Origin: Chryseobacterium arachidis
GTDB taxonomy: Bacteria; Bacteroidota; Bacteroidia; Flavobacteriales; Weeksellaceae
Assembly: GCF_900129245.1 (NCBI RefSeq)
Contig: NZ_FQUT01000003.1
Span: forward strand, 458,402-522,401
Length of the DNA stretch: 64,000 bases
Direction of reading: 5' to 3'
The notes beneath the pieces are model-generated. The model ran no database searches. It was not told the DNA's origin and was given only the letters and a program-made list of their open reading frames with translations. Position numbers and translations under genes: made by a program. Below are positions 1 to 9,787 of the stretch, one piece after another. Within the stretch, counting starts at the first letter, position 1, and the number at the start of each line of letters is the position of its first letter.

Positions 1-294
1 TTCATTAAAGTTAATGAGAATATTTAGAAGTTTACGATGTTTTAAAAAATAGTTTGCAAAGCTAATGATAATGCCGTTTGAATTAAGAACACTATTGAAA
101 AATATGCCATCAGAATGATAAGATTTACCTTATGACAATGCAGTAAAATTTTGTTTTAACCTAAACTTAAACAAGACTGTAAAATGTTAAAATCTAAACA
201 CCTGAAAACTAAAACACTAAACAGCCGTATAACAAAATACGTACCTACAGGCCACAAAAAAGACTAAAAAAATGTTTTATCGTAAAGAATTTTA
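1..294. other. AT-rich left edge, no gene seen
   Basis: No open frame with coding character lies here. The stretch is AT-rich and ends at the acpP promoter. The gene to the left is outside the window. Confidence 0.5.
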
Positions 295-302
295 TATATT
301 TG
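295..302 (+). promoter_or_regulatory. Putative -7 element upstream of acpP
   Basis: TATATTTG fits the Bacteroidota -7 consensus TAnnTTTG and lies 30 bases before the acpP start codon. No clear -33 TTG was found at the expected distance, so only the -7 box is called. It would serve the acpP-fabF-rnc run. Confidence 0.55.
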
Positions 303-332
303 CACCATCTAACAATTAAAAAAAAATTTACT

Positions 333-572
333 ATGTCAGACATTGCATCAAGAGTAAAAGCTATCATCGCTGATAAGCTTGACGTTGAAGAAACAGAAGT
401 AACTCCAGAGGCTAGCTTCACTAACGATTTAGGAGCAGATTCATTGGATACAGTTGAACTTATCATGGAATTTGAAAAAGAATTCAATATTCAGATCCCT
501 GATGATCAAGCTGAAAAAATTACTACTGTAGGACACGCTATCGCTTACATCGAAGAAGTAGTAAATAAATAA
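333..572 (+). CDS. acpP: Acyl carrier protein
   Basis: This is the 79-residue acyl carrier protein that holds growing acyl chains on a phosphopantetheine arm during type II fatty acid synthesis in the cytoplasm. The attachment motif GADSLD is present, with Ser near residue 38, inside an acidic four-helix sequence. The frame is open further upstream, but the family N-terminus begins at MSDIASRV, so the ATG at 333 is chosen. It is directly followed by fabF, 35 bases downstream, the usual acpP-fabF-rnc order, and probably shares its transcript. Confidence 0.97.
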   Translation: MSDIASRVKAIIADKLDVEETEVTPEASFTNDLGADSLDTVELIMEFEKEFNIQIPDDQAEKITTVGHAIAYIEEVVNK

Positions 573-607
573 TATTCTTCAACAAAAAAAGAAATTAAAC
601 AAAGTTT

Positions 608-1852
608 ATGGAATTAAAAAGAGTAGTTGTAACCGGTTTTGGAGCAATAACACCGATTGGAAATAATGCAAAAGAATACTGGGAAAATCTTGTGAAAGGT
701 GAGAGCGGTGCCGCTCCTATTACTCTTTTTGATGCCACAAACTTCAAGACTAAGTTCGCTTGCGAAGTTAAAAATTTCAATCCTTTAGACCATTTCGACA
801 AGAAAGAGGCTAAAAAAATGGATAGAAATACCCAGCTTGGGTTGGTTGCTGCCAGAGAAGCAGTAGCACACTCAAGAATTATGGAAGACAATGTAGACAA
901 AAACAGAGTCGGCGTAATTTGGGGTTCGGGAATCGGAGGTTTAGAGACCTTCGAAACTGAAGTTTTAGGATGGGCAAATACGGATATTCCGAGATTTAAC
1001 CCTTTCTTTATTCCTAAAATGATTGCGGACATTACTCCTGGGCACATCTCTATCGAGTACGGCTTCCACGGACCAAATTATACGACAGTTTCTGCATGTG
1101 CGTCTTCTGCAAATGCTATAATTGATTCCAAAATGCTGATCCAGCTAGGAAAAGCAGACGTCATTGTGTGCGGTGGCTCTGAAGCAGCCGTTACAGCAAG
1201 TGGTGTCGGTGGATTCAATGCAATGATGGCACTTTCTACAAGAAACGATGATCCGAAAACAGCTTCAAGACCTTTCGACAAAGACAGAGATGGTTTTGTA
1301 TTAGGTGAAGGCGCAGGATGTATCATTCTTGAAGAATATGAGCATGCGGTAAAACGTGGTGCAACAATTTACGCAGAATTAAAAGGCGGAGGTCTTAGTG
1401 CAGATGCACATCATATGACTGCCCCTCATCCTGAAGGTTTAGGAGCTTATCTGGTAATGAAAAGCTGTCTGGAAGATGCAGGCTTAACTACTGATGAAGT
1501 AGATCACATCAATATGCATGGTACGTCTACTCCATTAGGAGATATTGCAGAATCCAACGCAATTTCAAAATTATTGGGAGAGCACGCTTTCGACATTCAG
1601 ATTAATTCTACAAAATCAATGACAGGTCACCTTTTAGGTGCTGCCGGAGTTATTGAGGCTATTGCTGCGTTGGGAACTATTATTCATGGTATCGTTCCCC
1701 CTACCATCAACCATTTTACTGATGATGAAAATATCGACAGCAGACTGAACTTCACGTTCAACGAAGCTGCGAAGAAAGATGTAAAAGTAGCCATGAGTAA
1801 TACTTTTGGATTTGGTGGGCATAACGCTTGCGTTCTATTTAAGAAAATCTAA
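608..1852 (+). CDS. fabF: 3-oxoacyl-[acyl-carrier-protein] synthase II
   Basis: FabF is the condensing enzyme that elongates acyl-ACP with malonyl-ACP in the cytoplasm. At 414 residues it has the normal family length. The thiolase-fold catalytic triad is visible: the Cys in VSACASS near residue 163, the His in HMHGTSTPLGD and the His in SMTGHLLGAAG. It lies between its partner acpP and rnc (9-base gap to rnc), a conserved order in Bacteroidota, and is probably co-transcribed with both. Confidence 0.97.
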   Translation: MELKRVVVTGFGAITPIGNNAKEYWENLVKGESGAAPITLFDATNFKTKFACEVKNFNPLDHFDKKEAKKMDRNTQLGLVAAREAVAHSRIMEDNVDKNRVGVIWGSGIGGLETFETEVLGWANTDIPRFNPFFIPKMIADITPGHISIEYGFHGPNYTTVSACASSANAIIDSKMLIQLGKADVIVCGGSEAAVTASGVGGFNAMMALSTRNDDPKTASRPFDKDRDGFVLGEGAGCIILEEYEHAVKRGATIYAELKGGGLSADAHHMTAPHPEGLGAYLVMKSCLEDAGLTTDEVDHINMHGTSTPLGDIAESNAISKLLGEHAFDIQINSTKSMTGHLLGAAGVIEAIAALGTIIHGIVPPTINHFTDDENIDSRLNFTFNEAAKKDVKVAMSNTFGFGGHNACVLFKKI

Positions 1853-1861
1853 ATTTACTGA

Positions 1862-2623
1862 ATGGAGTTAAAGAAATACTTTTCTAAATTCCTTCTCAAA
1901 AAAAGAAAAAGACAATTAACGGAGAGAGATTATTTTCTCAGTACCGAACTCAACAAAATGCTTGGTGCTGAGGTACAAAATGTTGCCCTTTACCGTGAAG
2001 CTTTCTCTTTAAAAAATTCTTCTAAAAATAAAGACAGCAATTACGAAAGGCTGGAGTTTTTAGGAGATTCTGTTTTGGGTACAATTATTTCTTGTCATTT
2101 GTTCCAGACCTATCCTCAGGCTAATGAAGGATATCTGACACAAATGAAATCTAAGATTGTTAATAGGAAGAATCTTAATAAATTAGGAGAAGACTTAAAA
2201 CTTACTGATCTTTTGCAAAAGCAGAGTTCTGTGGCTTTAGGTGAAAATATCTCCGGAAATTTATTTGAAGCTTTAATCGGTGCCGTTTACTTAGACTTCC
2301 AATATGATACCTGCAAAAGGATCATTCTGGAAAGATTGCTGACGCCAACCGAGATCAATAAGCTTGAAAATAAAATTGTAAGCTACAAAGGTCTTCTGCT
2401 GGAATGGAGCCAGAAGAAAAAACTGAATATAAAGTACGAAACTTGCGAAGAAATCCAGGTGAATAAGTCGATTGTTTTCCGCTGTCATGTATGGCTGGGA
2501 GAAGAAAAAATTGCGAATGCCACCGAGACGTCCAAGAAAAAAGCAGAAGAAAAGGCTGCACAACGAGCATTTTATATTTTAAACAAAAAAGAAAATATAC
2601 TTGGAAATCCAAAAACTTTATGA
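1862..2623 (+). CDS. rnc: Ribonuclease III
   Basis: This double-strand-specific endoribonuclease processes rRNA precursors and structured mRNAs. The protein has 253 residues. The RNase III signature ERLEFLGDS is at residues 62-70, a second acidic catalytic motif follows near GNLFEALIGAVYLDF, and a C-terminal double-stranded RNA-binding domain ends with SKKKAEEKAAQRAF. An extra basic N-terminal segment of about 20 residues is typical of Flavobacteriia. The 3' end overlaps the next frame by 23 bases, which suggests translational coupling. Confidence 0.96.
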   Translation: MELKKYFSKFLLKKRKRQLTERDYFLSTELNKMLGAEVQNVALYREAFSLKNSSKNKDSNYERLEFLGDSVLGTIISCHLFQTYPQANEGYLTQMKSKIVNRKNLNKLGEDLKLTDLLQKQSSVALGENISGNLFEALIGAVYLDFQYDTCKRIILERLLTPTEINKLENKIVSYKGLLLEWSQKKKLNIKYETCEEIQVNKSIVFRCHVWLGEEKIANATETSKKKAEEKAAQRAFYILNKKENILGNPKTL

Positions 2624-3074
2624 CCTTGATGATATAGAATTTGAAGATATTGCCATAGGATTGGTAAGATTAGCAAAGAATATACCCGATCATGAGTTTT
2701 TCTACCACACAAATCGAATCAATGACCTGAAGTTTAAAAGAATCGACGATGTCGTTATTCACGGGTCTTATTATGATTATTTTTTTCCAAGATTTGAAGC
2801 GTACCACAAGTTTACCAAAACTTGTTTTACTTTCATTTCAAACAGATCTTCTGAAAGTAAACAAAAAAAATTGCAGACTGAACTCTTCTCAGAAGAAGAA
2901 AACATTAAATTTTTATTAAATAATCAGGTAGATGTGCAATATATTTTGCATAGTTCGGAACAGTTTCCTGATTTTTCCGTAATTTTGCTCCCTGAAAATC
3001 TTGTTTTTCCAATTCAAGATTATACATTAGGTTCTGAAGAAGAACTTTATCAAATTATCCAGTATTATGAATAA
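2601..3074 (+). CDS. Small acidic protein, IPExxxVDY-like family
   Basis: This 157-residue protein of unknown function sits between rnc and pyk, where Bacteroidota usually encode an IPExxxVDY family protein. The C-terminal LPENLVFPIQDY resembles that family's namesake motif, but the match is loose. No signal peptide or membrane segment is seen. The only reasonable start is a TTG at 2601, inside the 3' end of rnc, and the stop overlaps the pyk start by 8 bases, so the three genes appear translationally coupled. The family call rests on position and weak motif similarity. Confidence 0.72.
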   Translation: MEIQKLYDLDDIEFEDIAIGLVRLAKNIPDHEFFYHTNRINDLKFKRIDDVVIHGSYYDYFFPRFEAYHKFTKTCFTFISNRSSESKQKKLQTELFSEEENIKFLLNNQVDVQYILHSSEQFPDFSVILLPENLVFPIQDYTLGSEEELYQIIQYYE

Positions 3075-4512
3075 GTATTTAAAGAAGACAAAAATTATCG
3101 CAACACTTGGGCCTGCTTCATCTTCGAAGGAGGTAATGTTGGGACTTATGAGAGCGGGTGTTGACGTTTTTAGAATCAATTTTTCACACGCTGATTACGA
3201 TTTAGTTCGTTCAAATATCGAAATCATCAGAGAGCTCAATAAAGAATATGGTTTCTCTGTAGGAATTTTAGGAGATTTACAAGGCCCCAAGCTAAGAGTT
3301 GGGGTTGTAAAAGAAGGTTCTTACCTTAATCCTGGAGACATTCTTACCTTTACTAACGAAAAAATAGAGGGAGATTCTACAAAAGTTTATATGACTTACC
3401 AACAGTTTCCACAAGACGTAAAAGTTGGGGAAAGAATCCTTATTGACGACGGTAAACTGGTTTTAGAAGTAACTGAAACCAACCTTACAGATACAGTGAA
3501 AGCAAAAACAATTCAGGGGGGACCTTTAAGCTCTAAAAAAGGGGTAAATCTTCCCAATACGAATGTTTCTCTTCCAGCTTTAACTGAAAAAGATATTCAG
3601 GACGCTAACTTCATGTTAGACCAAGAGGTTGACTGGATCGCACTTTCTTTTGTTCGTCACGCTCAGGATATTATTGATCTGAAAGAATTAATTGCAAAGC
3701 ACCCGAACGGAAAATTCAAAACGCCGATTATCGCAAAAATCGAAAAGCCTGAAGGGGTAAAAAATATCGACGAAATTTTATTAGAATGCGACGGATTGAT
3801 GGTTGCCCGTGGAGATTTAGGGGTTGAAGTTCCGATGGAAGAAGTTCCTGCCATCCAGAAAACTTTGGTTGAAAAAGCAAGATTCTACTCCAAGCCTGTA
3901 ATTATCGCTACTCAGATGATGGAAACGATGATCAACAGTTTAACACCGACAAGAGCGGAAGTAAACGACGTTGCCAACTCTGTATTGGACGGAGCTGATG
4001 CGGTAATGCTTTCAGGAGAAACTTCTGTAGGTAGATATCCGGTACAGGTAGTTGAAAATATGGCCAAAATTGTGAAAAACATTGAAATGACACATTTTTA
4101 CCAGCACAAAAATGAACCTATTGAAAAAGATTTCAACTGTATCGACGAAAGATTCATCACAAACAGAGTTTGTCTTGCAGCGGTAAGAATTGCAAAAACA
4201 ACTAACGTTTCTGCTATTGTTACATTAACGAGTTCAGGATATACAGCATTCCAGCTTTCTGCTCACAGACCGAATTCCCATATTATTGTTTACAGTGGAA
4301 ACAAGAGAGTAATCACCATGTTGAACCTACTTTGGGGAGTCCACGCGTATTATTACGATATGAAGAAATCTACTGATGAAACGATTATCCAGGTGAATAT
4401 GCTGACTCACAACTACGGTTACATTGAGGCTGGTGATTTCGTGATCAACATCAATGCGACTCCATCTTACGAAGGCGGTAAAACAAATACATTAAGATTA
4501 ACGACGGTTTAA
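3067..4512 (+). CDS. pyk: Pyruvate kinase
   Basis: Pyruvate kinase converts phosphoenolpyruvate and ADP to pyruvate and ATP, the last step of glycolysis. The 481-residue length is normal. Visible features are the N-terminal TKIIATLGPAS, the active-site stretch with IIAKIEKPEGV, the metal- and substrate-binding MVARGDLGVEVP, and ATQMMETMI, followed by the C-terminal domain. It overlaps the preceding gene by 8 bases and is followed by a strong terminator, so it closes the acpP-to-pyk run. Confidence 0.97.
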   Translation: MNKYLKKTKIIATLGPASSSKEVMLGLMRAGVDVFRINFSHADYDLVRSNIEIIRELNKEYGFSVGILGDLQGPKLRVGVVKEGSYLNPGDILTFTNEKIEGDSTKVYMTYQQFPQDVKVGERILIDDGKLVLEVTETNLTDTVKAKTIQGGPLSSKKGVNLPNTNVSLPALTEKDIQDANFMLDQEVDWIALSFVRHAQDIIDLKELIAKHPNGKFKTPIIAKIEKPEGVKNIDEILLECDGLMVARGDLGVEVPMEEVPAIQKTLVEKARFYSKPVIIATQMMETMINSLTPTRAEVNDVANSVLDGADAVMLSGETSVGRYPVQVVENMAKIVKNIEMTHFYQHKNEPIEKDFNCIDERFITNRVCLAAVRIAKTTNVSAIVTLTSSGYTAFQLSAHRPNSHIIVYSGNKRVITMLNLLWGVHAYYYDMKKSTDETIIQVNMLTHNYGYIEAGDFVININATPSYEGGKTNTLRLTTV

Positions 4513-4538
4513 TTTAAAGTTAAACGTTATGATAAAGC

Positions 4539-4565
4539 AAAACTCCCGAAAATTTCGGGAGTTTT
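4539..4565 (+). terminator. Rho-independent terminator after pyk
   Basis: Inverted repeat AAAACTCCCGAAA / TTTCGGGAGTTTT with a very short loop and a T-rich 3' arm, 26 bases after the pyk stop codon. Confidence 0.9.
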
Positions 4566-4651
4566 ATGTTTAGAATTTACTTACTTTAATTAATCTATGA
4601 AAAGGAGTAAAATATAAACACTTCCATCCCCTTCTCCAGCATCATTTTCTA

Positions 4652-5947
4652 TTAAAAATTTCCAACAATTGTCCTTGCCGTCACAAACTCTTTTAAAGCC
4701 AATAAAGAAAGCTCTGTTCCGTATCCAGAGGCCTTTGATCCTCCAAATGGAAAACGTGGATCAGAACTCGTCATTCTGTTGATATTTACCGTTCCCGATT
4801 CAAGGTTTTCGATAAAGAATAATTGCCGGTCTTTATCCTTAGTCCAAACAGAATTGGATAGCCCGAAAGGAATATTATTCGCCATTTTTAATGCTTCTTC
4901 GTCGTTTTTGGCAATCATTACCATTCCAAGAGGCCCGAAAAGTTCTTCCTGCAGAATAGGATTTCCTTCTTTAACACGAATCAACCCCGGATTGAACTCA
5001 AGATCAGAAATTCTTTCTAAAGGTATAATGATTTCAGCTCCATTTTCCAGAGCTTTTTTAAACTGATTTTCCAGCTCATCCGCCAAATCAGGTCTTGCCA
5101 TTCCTGTAATTTTAGTTCCTTTATCCATCGGATCGGCAGGAATATATTTTTTATATTCTTCAATGAATTTCGGAAGAAAAACATCTTCGACCTTCTCATC
5201 AATGATAAATCTTTTAGCTGCCGTACAGGTTTGTCCACAGTTTTGCAGTCTGGATTTTGCTCCTGCTTTTGCCGCTTCATCCAAGTCAGCATCATCAAAA
5301 ATAATAAAGGCATCGCTTCCTCCCAATTCAAGCAAAGACTTCTTGATATTCAGACCGGCTATAGAAGCCACTTCTCCACCTGCTTTTCCGCTACCTGTAA
5401 GGCTTACTCCTTTTACAGCATCGTGCTCAAGAATTTCTTTTACGGCTTTATGTCCTACTTCAAGATTTTGAAAAACTCCTTCCGGAAAACCAGCCTCTAA
5501 AAGGACTCTCTCAATAGCATTTCCACTTCCGAAACATATAGAAGCATGTTTCAAAACAACTGTATTTCCTGCCAACATTGCAGGAACCGCAAATCTCAAA
5601 ACCTGCCAGAAAGGAAAATTCCAAGGCATTACCCCTAAAATGACTCCCTTAGGAACATAATGAACTTCAGAATAAGCAAACTCAGATTCTACTTTTTCCG
5701 GTTTTAAAATATTTTCAGCATCTGCATAATAATTCATCATTAAAGCGCACTTTTCTACTTCAGCAATTGATTCTGAAATTGGCTTGTTCATTTCTGTGGT
5801 AATGATTGTTCCAAACTTTTCAGATTGCGTTTTTAGAATTTCGGCTGCTTTCGCAATGAGTTTTTGCCTGTCTTCGAATGGTACTTTTCTCCATTCTGAA
5901 AATGCCTTATCTGCTTTGATAAGTTTATTTTCAATTAATTGTTCCAT
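4652..5947 (-). CDS. Aldehyde dehydrogenase, succinate-semialdehyde type
   Basis: This NAD(P)-dependent aldehyde dehydrogenase has 431 residues and closely resembles the YneI/Sad type that oxidises succinate semialdehyde to succinate. Visible features are MPWNFPFWQVLR, the cofactor loop VSLTGSGKAGG, the catalytic Glu region ELGGSDAFI, the nucleophilic Cys in QNCGQTCTAAKRF, and EELFGPLG. The N-terminus is shorter than in most relatives because the usual strand before the first helix is missing, but no better upstream start is seen. It stands alone on the minus strand; substrate specificity is inferred from the motifs. Confidence 0.88.
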   Translation of the reverse strand: MEQLIENKLIKADKAFSEWRKVPFEDRQKLIAKAAEILKTQSEKFGTIITTEMNKPISESIAEVEKCALMMNYYADAENILKPEKVESEFAYSEVHYVPKGVILGVMPWNFPFWQVLRFAVPAMLAGNTVVLKHASICFGSGNAIERVLLEAGFPEGVFQNLEVGHKAVKEILEHDAVKGVSLTGSGKAGGEVASIAGLNIKKSLLELGGSDAFIIFDDADLDEAAKAGAKSRLQNCGQTCTAAKRFIIDEKVEDVFLPKFIEEYKKYIPADPMDKGTKITGMARPDLADELENQFKKALENGAEIIIPLERISDLEFNPGLIRVKEGNPILQEELFGPLGMVMIAKNDEEALKMANNIPFGLSNSVWTKDKDRQLFFIENLESGTVNINRMTSSDPRFPFGGSKASGYGTELSLLALKEFVTARTIVGNF

Positions 5948-6086
5948 ACTGTAATTTCTGTTTTAAATTCAAAAAAATTGAATTTATGAATGCTTTTGTG
6001 TAAAGCATCTTGAGAACTACAAAATTAGTTTCTTTACGTGAAATAAAATAATGATTTTCTCTATTGCAAAGTTACGGCTTTCTTTC

Positions 6087-7007
6087 TTAAGCCATAAACC
6101 ATTCATTCATCAATGTTGCGGCTAATCTGGCAGTTCTGTCCTGTAGATCATATGTGGGATTTACCTCAGCAACATCAAGTGCCAATAGTTTTTCACTTTT
6201 CAGAATATGTCTGTAAAAATGCATAAATGTGGTATCCGCAAAAATTCCGTTATAAGCCGACGCCGATACTCCCGGAGCTATTGAAGCATTAAAAACATCC
6301 ATACAGATCGTTAAATAAACATAATCTACATTATTTAATAACTCATTAATTCTTTCATAAATTGACGGAAGGTTTTCAAAGAAGAGTTCGTCCGCCAAAA
6401 TATATTTCATGCCGTACTGATGAGCCGTATCGAATAGTTTTAGGGTATTGGAGTTTCTCTGGATGCCAATATGCAGTGAGTGAATTTCACCTTCCTGAGC
6501 AATCTGCCAGAATCCGGTACCCGAACTTGGCCCTACCCCTTTTTCTGGCTGTCTGTTATCAAAATGAGCATCGATATTAATGATCCCGATTTTTTGCTCA
6601 GGAAAAGCCGTTTTTACACCCAAATAATGAGCATAGGTAACTTCATGTCCGCCACCTAACACCATGGACTTACCTCCTTTCAATAAAACCTTGGAAACAT
6701 TTTTGGCAAGATGATTCTGAGTATTTTCTAAATTTTTGTCTTCGCAGGTAATATTCCCAAAATCAAGCAAAGAAAAATCAGGAAGAATAACAGGAAAATT
6801 GGACATGTTTTTCCTGATGATATCCGGAGCATCTTTTGCACCCTGCCTTCCTTTATTCCGCCTAACTCCCTCATCTACTGAAAATCCATGCAAAACGAAA
6901 TCTTTAGGTGAAATCGAATCATAATTATTTTCTTCACGAACTCTCTGAAATATTCTATGAAAAAGGAGCTCTTCTCCATCTAACCTTCCCTGCCAAATTT
7001 TGTTCAT
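6087..7007 (-). CDS. hutG: Formimidoylglutamase, arginase family
   Basis: HutG would hydrolyse N-formimidoyl-glutamate to glutamate and formamide, the last step of one route of histidine degradation. The 306-residue arginase-fold protein has the manganese ligands H121 in GGGHE and D146/H148/D150 in DAHFD. The last metal motif reads TICMDVFNAS: D237 is kept, but Cys235 stands where most arginase-family enzymes have Asp. The assignment as HutG rather than another ureohydrolase relies on hutI just upstream in the same orientation. Confidence 0.82.
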   Translation of the reverse strand: MNKIWQGRLDGEELLFHRIFQRVREENNYDSISPKDFVLHGFSVDEGVRRNKGRQGAKDAPDIIRKNMSNFPVILPDFSLLDFGNITCEDKNLENTQNHLAKNVSKVLLKGGKSMVLGGGHEVTYAHYLGVKTAFPEQKIGIINIDAHFDNRQPEKGVGPSSGTGFWQIAQEGEIHSLHIGIQRNSNTLKLFDTAHQYGMKYILADELFFENLPSIYERINELLNNVDYVYLTICMDVFNASIAPGVSASAYNGIFADTTFMHFYRHILKSEKLLALDVAEVNPTYDLQDRTARLAATLMNEWFMA

Positions 7008-7033
7008 ACTAAATTTATGTTTTTATGATTTTG

Positions 7034-7255
7034 TTATTCTTTATATTTATAAATACTTACAAGAAACTTAATGATAAAATAAATTATTAGAATAAATATA
7101 ACTAACCAGATTATTAAAATTATTATGGTTAAAATGTCATTGGGTTTATCTTCTCCTTTCTCTGTCATAATTACAAAAAAAACAACGAATGACAGAAAAA
7201 AAATTAATATTACTGATATTACAACAGAAAGAAAATAGATGACTATTTTTTTCAT
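7034..7255 (-). CDS. Small two-helix membrane protein
   Basis: This 73-residue protein of unknown function has two long hydrophobic segments (about residues 5-30 and 42-66) separated by a short charged stretch with EKGEDKPND. Its ATG shares one base with the hutI stop codon, so translation is likely coupled to hutI, and hutG follows 26 bases downstream. No family is recognised. A link to histidine use is only positional. A small chance remains that this is non-coding. Confidence 0.6.
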   Translation of the reverse strand: MKKIVIYFLSVVISVILIFFLSFVVFFVIMTEKGEDKPNDILTIIILIIWLVIFILIIYFIIKFLVSIYKYKE

Positions 7256-8478
7256 TACATCTTAAAACCGTCAATATAAATATTCTCCGCTTTCAAGCTT
7301 CCCTGGTTATAAAGAACATTCTGGAAATTATTCGTTTTAAAGGTAATAAAATCTGCTTTTAATCCTTCAGCTAATCTTCCTCTATCTTCCAAACCAAGTG
7401 CAAAGGCTGAACGGAAAGTCATTCCCGCTAAAACTTCTGCTGTTGTCAGTTTTTCAAATGTTGCTAAAATTGAAGCTTGTGTGATTAAATTTCCCATCGG
7501 TGCAGATCCCGGATTCCAATCGCTTGCAATGGCTACAATAGCTCCTGCGTCTAATAATTTTCTTGCCGGAGTAAATTTTTCACCCAATCCTAAGCTTGCG
7601 CCTGGCAAAGCTGTTGCCACAGTATCCGATTTTGCTAGAAACTCAATATCTTCATCAATCGTAGCTTCTAAATGGTCAGCAGATTTTGCGCCAACCTCAA
7701 CGGCAATTCTTGAACTTCCCGGTGTAAATTGATCTGCATGAACCGTAATTTCAAAACCTAAATCTTTAGTTTTAAGTAAGAATTCTTTACTTTCTACCGG
7801 TTGAAAAGCTGATTTTTCAATAAAAACATCAACACGTTTTGCCAGATTTTCTTCTTTTACTTTTGGCAAAATCTCATTTAAAATATATTGTAAATACTCC
7901 TCATTGTTTCCATCAAAATCTCTTGGTTTCAGGTGTGCAGAAAGACAGGTCGGAACTAAAGTTGCCTTGGTTTGTTTCTGAGCTTTTTTGATGATTCGAA
8001 GCATTTTCAATTCATTTTCCACATCTAATCCGTAGCCGCTTTTTACTTCAATTGTAGTAATTCCTAAAGAAATTAAAAAATCAATTCTTTCTAATAAAGT
8101 TTTCAACAATTCATTTTCCGAAGCATTTCTTGTATGCTGAACCGAACTCCAAATCCCTCCTCCACTTTCTGCAATTTCAAGATAAGTTTTTCCTGCATTA
8201 CGCATCGCAAAATCATTCGCACGGTTTCCACCAAAACAAATATGCGTGTGAGAATCCACGAAAGCCGGAAGAACGATTTGTTCTCCTTCAATTGTTTCAA
8301 TTTCTATATTTTGATTTTCAGATTTTAATGTTTCAAAATTTCCGACTTGCTGGATCTTATCATTTTCGATTAAAATTCCACCATCAATAATAATTTCAAG
8401 TTGTTCGTCGGAAAGTTTTCCTCTTAACGGAAGATTAGCAAGTGTTACGACTTGTTTAAAAGGTCCAATTAATTTCAT
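7255..8478 (-). CDS. hutI: Imidazolonepropionase
   Basis: HutI hydrolyses 4-imidazolone-5-propanoate to N-formimidoyl-glutamate, the step directly before HutG. The 407-residue amidohydrolase-fold protein shows metal-binding VDSHTHICFGGNR near the N-terminus, the conserved KSGYGLD, the HADQF metal site, and a late SDWNPGSAP with the catalytic Asp. Length and motifs fit the family. It heads a minus-strand group with the small membrane protein and hutG. hutH and hutU are not in this window. Confidence 0.95.
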   Translation of the reverse strand: MKLIGPFKQVVTLANLPLRGKLSDEQLEIIIDGGILIENDKIQQVGNFETLKSENQNIEIETIEGEQIVLPAFVDSHTHICFGGNRANDFAMRNAGKTYLEIAESGGGIWSSVQHTRNASENELLKTLLERIDFLISLGITTIEVKSGYGLDVENELKMLRIIKKAQKQTKATLVPTCLSAHLKPRDFDGNNEEYLQYILNEILPKVKEENLAKRVDVFIEKSAFQPVESKEFLLKTKDLGFEITVHADQFTPGSSRIAVEVGAKSADHLEATIDEDIEFLAKSDTVATALPGASLGLGEKFTPARKLLDAGAIVAIASDWNPGSAPMGNLITQASILATFEKLTTAEVLAGMTFRSAFALGLEDRGRLAEGLKADFITFKTNNFQNVLYNQGSLKAENIYIDGFKM

Positions 8479-8728
8479 TTATTCAGTTTAAAGCTAAAAT
8501 TTAGATAAATTTACTTCATCCAGATTCCTTCAGAATGATAAAATGTATATTCTTTTTATCGTTCATAGGAATTTCAGCGTGGTTCTAAGCTAAGTAACTT
8601 TTATCTTTAAAATTTCTTCTCTCAAAAATACTTAAAATATCCGTTGTTCTCAAATCTTAATTTTTCATCAAATCAACCTTACTCTTAACCTCAATTTTCC
8701 TATCTTTACCGTAAATGAAATTGAATTA

Positions 8729-9751
8729 ATGCCCGATTTTTTACATCCAGACAAAGACAATTATTCCCGCGAAGAGCTTGCGCAGGAAGAACAGATTCGT
8801 CCCCAGAGTTTTAAAGATTTTGCGGGACAAAGAAAAACGCTGGAAAATCTTGAGGTTTTCGTAACGGCTGCCAAAAGACGTGGCGGCGCACTCGATCATG
8901 TTCTTTTGCACGGTCCTCCAGGTCTTGGAAAAACCACATTAGCTAATATCATTGCCAATGAATTGGGTGTAAATTGTAAAATTACATCCGGTCCCGTTTT
9001 GGATAAGCCCGGAAGTTTAGCCGGTTTATTGACCAACCTTGAGGAAAACGATGTGCTTTTCATTGATGAAATTCACCGACTTTCTCCCGTTGTGGAAGAA
9101 TATCTTTATTCGGCTATGGAAGATTATAAAATCGATATTATGCTGGAAACAGGTCCGAATGCGAGAAGTGTTCAGATTGGTCTGAATCCTTTTACTTTGG
9201 TGGGAGCTACAACACGAAGCGGAATGCTAACAAAACCAATGTTGGCAAGGTTCGGAATTCAAAGCAGACTGGAATATTATACGATTGAATTACTATCGAT
9301 GATCATCATCCGAAGTGCAAGAGTTTTAGGTGTGAAAATCTATGAAGACGCAGCGATTGAAATTGCGAGAAGAAGCCGTGGAACGCCAAGAATTGCGAAT
9401 GCGCTTTTGAGAAGAGTTCGTGATTTTGCTGAGATCAAAGGAAATGGAGAAATTGAAATCAACATTACAAAATATGCGCTTGATTCATTAAATGTAGACG
9501 AATTTGGTTTGGACGAAATGGACAACAAGATTATGCGAGTAATGATTGAAAACTTTAAAGGAAAACCAGTCGGAATTTCTGCTTTGGCAACATCGATTGC
9601 AGAAAATCCTGAAACATTGGAAGAAGTTTATGAGCCGTTTCTAATTCAGGAAGGGTTTATCATCAGAACACCAAGAGGTCGTGAGGTGACGGAAAAAGCG
9701 TATAAACATTTGAATATTGCAATTCCTAGAAATCCGGGAGAACTATTTTAG
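8729..9751 (+). CDS. ruvB: Holliday junction branch migration helicase RuvB
   Basis: RuvB is the AAA+ motor that, with RuvA, drives branch migration of Holliday junctions during recombination and repair. The 340-residue protein carries Walker [12 protein letters not shown] near residue 66, Walker B DEIHRLSP, sensor GATTRSG, the arginine finger region [12 protein letters not shown], and a C-terminal winged helix ending [19 protein letters not shown] just upstream (8701-8708) is one base off the -7 consensus. It appears to be monocistronic. Confidence 0.97.
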   Translation: MPDFLHPDKDNYSREELAQEEQIRPQSFKDFAGQRKTLENLEVFVTAAKRRGGALDHVLLHGPPGLGKTTLANIIANELGVNCKITSGPVLDKPGSLAGLLTNLEENDVLFIDEIHRLSPVVEEYLYSAMEDYKIDIMLETGPNARSVQIGLNPFTLVGATTRSGMLTKPMLARFGIQSRLEYYTIELLSMIIIRSARVLGVKIYEDAAIEIARRSRGTPRIANALLRRVRDFAEIKGNGEIEINITKYALDSLNVDEFGLDEMDNKIMRVMIENFKGKPVGISALATSIAENPETLEEVYEPFLIQEGFIIRTPRGREVTEKAYKHLNIAIPRNPGELF

Positions 9752-9787
9752 TTTAGGGTTTTAAGTTTGATGCTTAAAGTTTTTTTA

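Noticed and set aside
595..1047. Open frame opposite fabF
   Set aside because: It lies wholly against the strongly supported fabF frame and shows no family likeness.
2291..2612. Two minus-strand frames inside rnc
   Set aside because: Both are shadows of the rnc reading frame, with no start context or motif.
5017..5331. Frame inside the aldehyde dehydrogenase gene
   Set aside because: Same-strand, out-of-frame overlap with a gene that has clear catalytic motifs.
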